Source: Sapria himalayana
Lineage: Eukaryota > Streptophyta > Magnoliopsida > Malpighiales > Rafflesiaceae
Reading direction: 5' to 3'
Length of the DNA: 64,000 nucleotides
Assembly: GCA_029783825.1 (NCBI GenBank)
Contig: JAREIK010001733.1
Span: forward strand, 48,076 to 112,075
Numbering within the stretch: position 1 is the first letter of the stretch; each line of letters opens with the position of its first letter. The position numbers and the translations under genes were made by a program. Shown piece by piece: positions 63,566 to 64,000 of this stretch. Below the pieces are notes generated by a model, which ran no database searches, was not told the origin of the DNA, and was given only the letters and a program-made list of their open reading frames with translations.

Positions 63566-64000
63566 ATTATTAGATAGATACATAGATATAGATTAATAAA
63601 TAAATAGATAGATAGATAGATTGGTAGACATATAGATAGACTAATAGATAGATAGATATATAGATTAATAGATAGATAAGTTGATTAATAAATATTTAGA
63701 CAGATATATCCTTAAATAAATAGATAGATAGATTGGCAAATATATAGACAAATAATATACAGATAGATAGATGGATATAAAAATAGATAGATAAATAGAT
63801 AGATAGACAGATAGATTGATCAATATATAGATATATAGATAGAGAGATAAACATAAATATACCTATAGATAGATAGATAGATTCACAGATAGACATATAT
63901 CTAGATATATATATTTATAGACAGATAGACAGACAGACTTATAGATAGATAGATAAATAGATAGATAGATATATATATATATATATATAGATAAACATAT
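56228..64000 (+). repeat. GATA microsatellite block 4
   Basis: Degenerate GATA/GACA/GATT array from the hAT right end to the window edge. (TA)n runs lie for example near 57,028-57,053, 61,707-61,742 and 63,535-63,563. Slightly GC-richer AGTCAGGTAGG-like interruptions recur at 56,988, 58,025, 58,566, 59,158, 59,600, 59,890 and 60,411. The long - strand Ser-Ile-Tyr-Leu frames are artefacts. No gene is visible. Confidence 0.97.
59985..60640 (+). repeat. ~328 bp tandem duplication within the GATA array
   Basis: AGTTTGATAGATAGGTTAAT starts at 60,001 and at 60,328. AAGATTGATAGACATATTGA lies near 60,048 and 60,371. ATTGACAGATAGAGAGA lies near 60,258 and 60,588. The two ~328 bp units match in order with few changes, much better than neighbouring array sequence. 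Confidence 0.85.

Noticed and set aside
1..64000. Dozens of 60-270 residue open frames made of Ser, Ile, Tyr, Leu (plus Cys, Phe, Val) in the GATA/TATC blocks
   Set aside because: TCTATCTATCTA reads S-I-Y-L in every frame, so stops are rare by chance. Frames overlap one another in all three phases and show no start context or domain. They are repeat artefacts.
1..64000. CRISPR array or bacterial operon
   Set aside because: Repeats are simple or transposon-derived, without unique equal-length spacers; gene remnants are plant transposon families.

Overview
The window reads as heterochromatin-like, transposon-dense DNA from a flowering plant. It is very AT-rich. It carries plant-type En/Spm (CACTA) and hAT elements, a Ty3/gypsy remnant, a probable tRNA-derived SINE and an intronless copy of an ARF1-type gene. 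I see no intact host gene, no rRNA or tRNA gene, no CRISPR array and no intact transposase. The species cannot be fixed from the sequence.

About 28 kb (over 40%) is degenerate GATA/TATC microsatellite in four blocks: roughly 1-15,350, 51,524-53,183 and 56,228-64,000 read GATA on the + strand, and 24,431-28,263 reads TATC. The long Ser-Ile-Tyr-Leu open frames in these blocks are artefacts of a 4-base repeat. A retroposed insert (6,452-7,235) sits in the first block. That block also contains a diverged direct duplication of several kb, and the last block contains a ~328 bp tandem duplication.

The region 15.35-51.52 kb is built mainly from related CACTA elements. The best defined runs 29,095-46,219. 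It has a TNP1-like (Transposase_24) pseudogene at 32.1-34.0 kb and a TNP2-like pseudogene at 34.2-36.15 kb that has lost its catalytic core. Both are on the - strand, so its promoter end is at 46,219, where eleven subterminal repeats are spaced almost exactly 50 bp apart. Later arrivals inside it are a purine tract, a ~540 bp AT-rich satellite, an ARF1 retrocopy with target-site duplication (39,543-40,480) and a gypsy RNase H fragment. Another end of the same family lies inverted at about 19.5-20,464. Further promoter-type ends lie at 24,430 (truncated at the TATC block) and 51,523 (abutting a GATA block).

The region 53,184-56,227 is a broken hAT element between two GATA blocks. It keeps a GC-rich right end and a BED/RNase H-fold/dimerisation coding trace with four frame changes and three stops. 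None of these elements looks able to make its own transposase. They are relics, with repeat families expanding between and inside them. No concerted gene system is visible; the interest is structural: palindromic minisatellites, subterminal repeat amplification, two retrocopies with target duplications, and a strand switch in the GATA array that fits a ~12.9 kb inversion.
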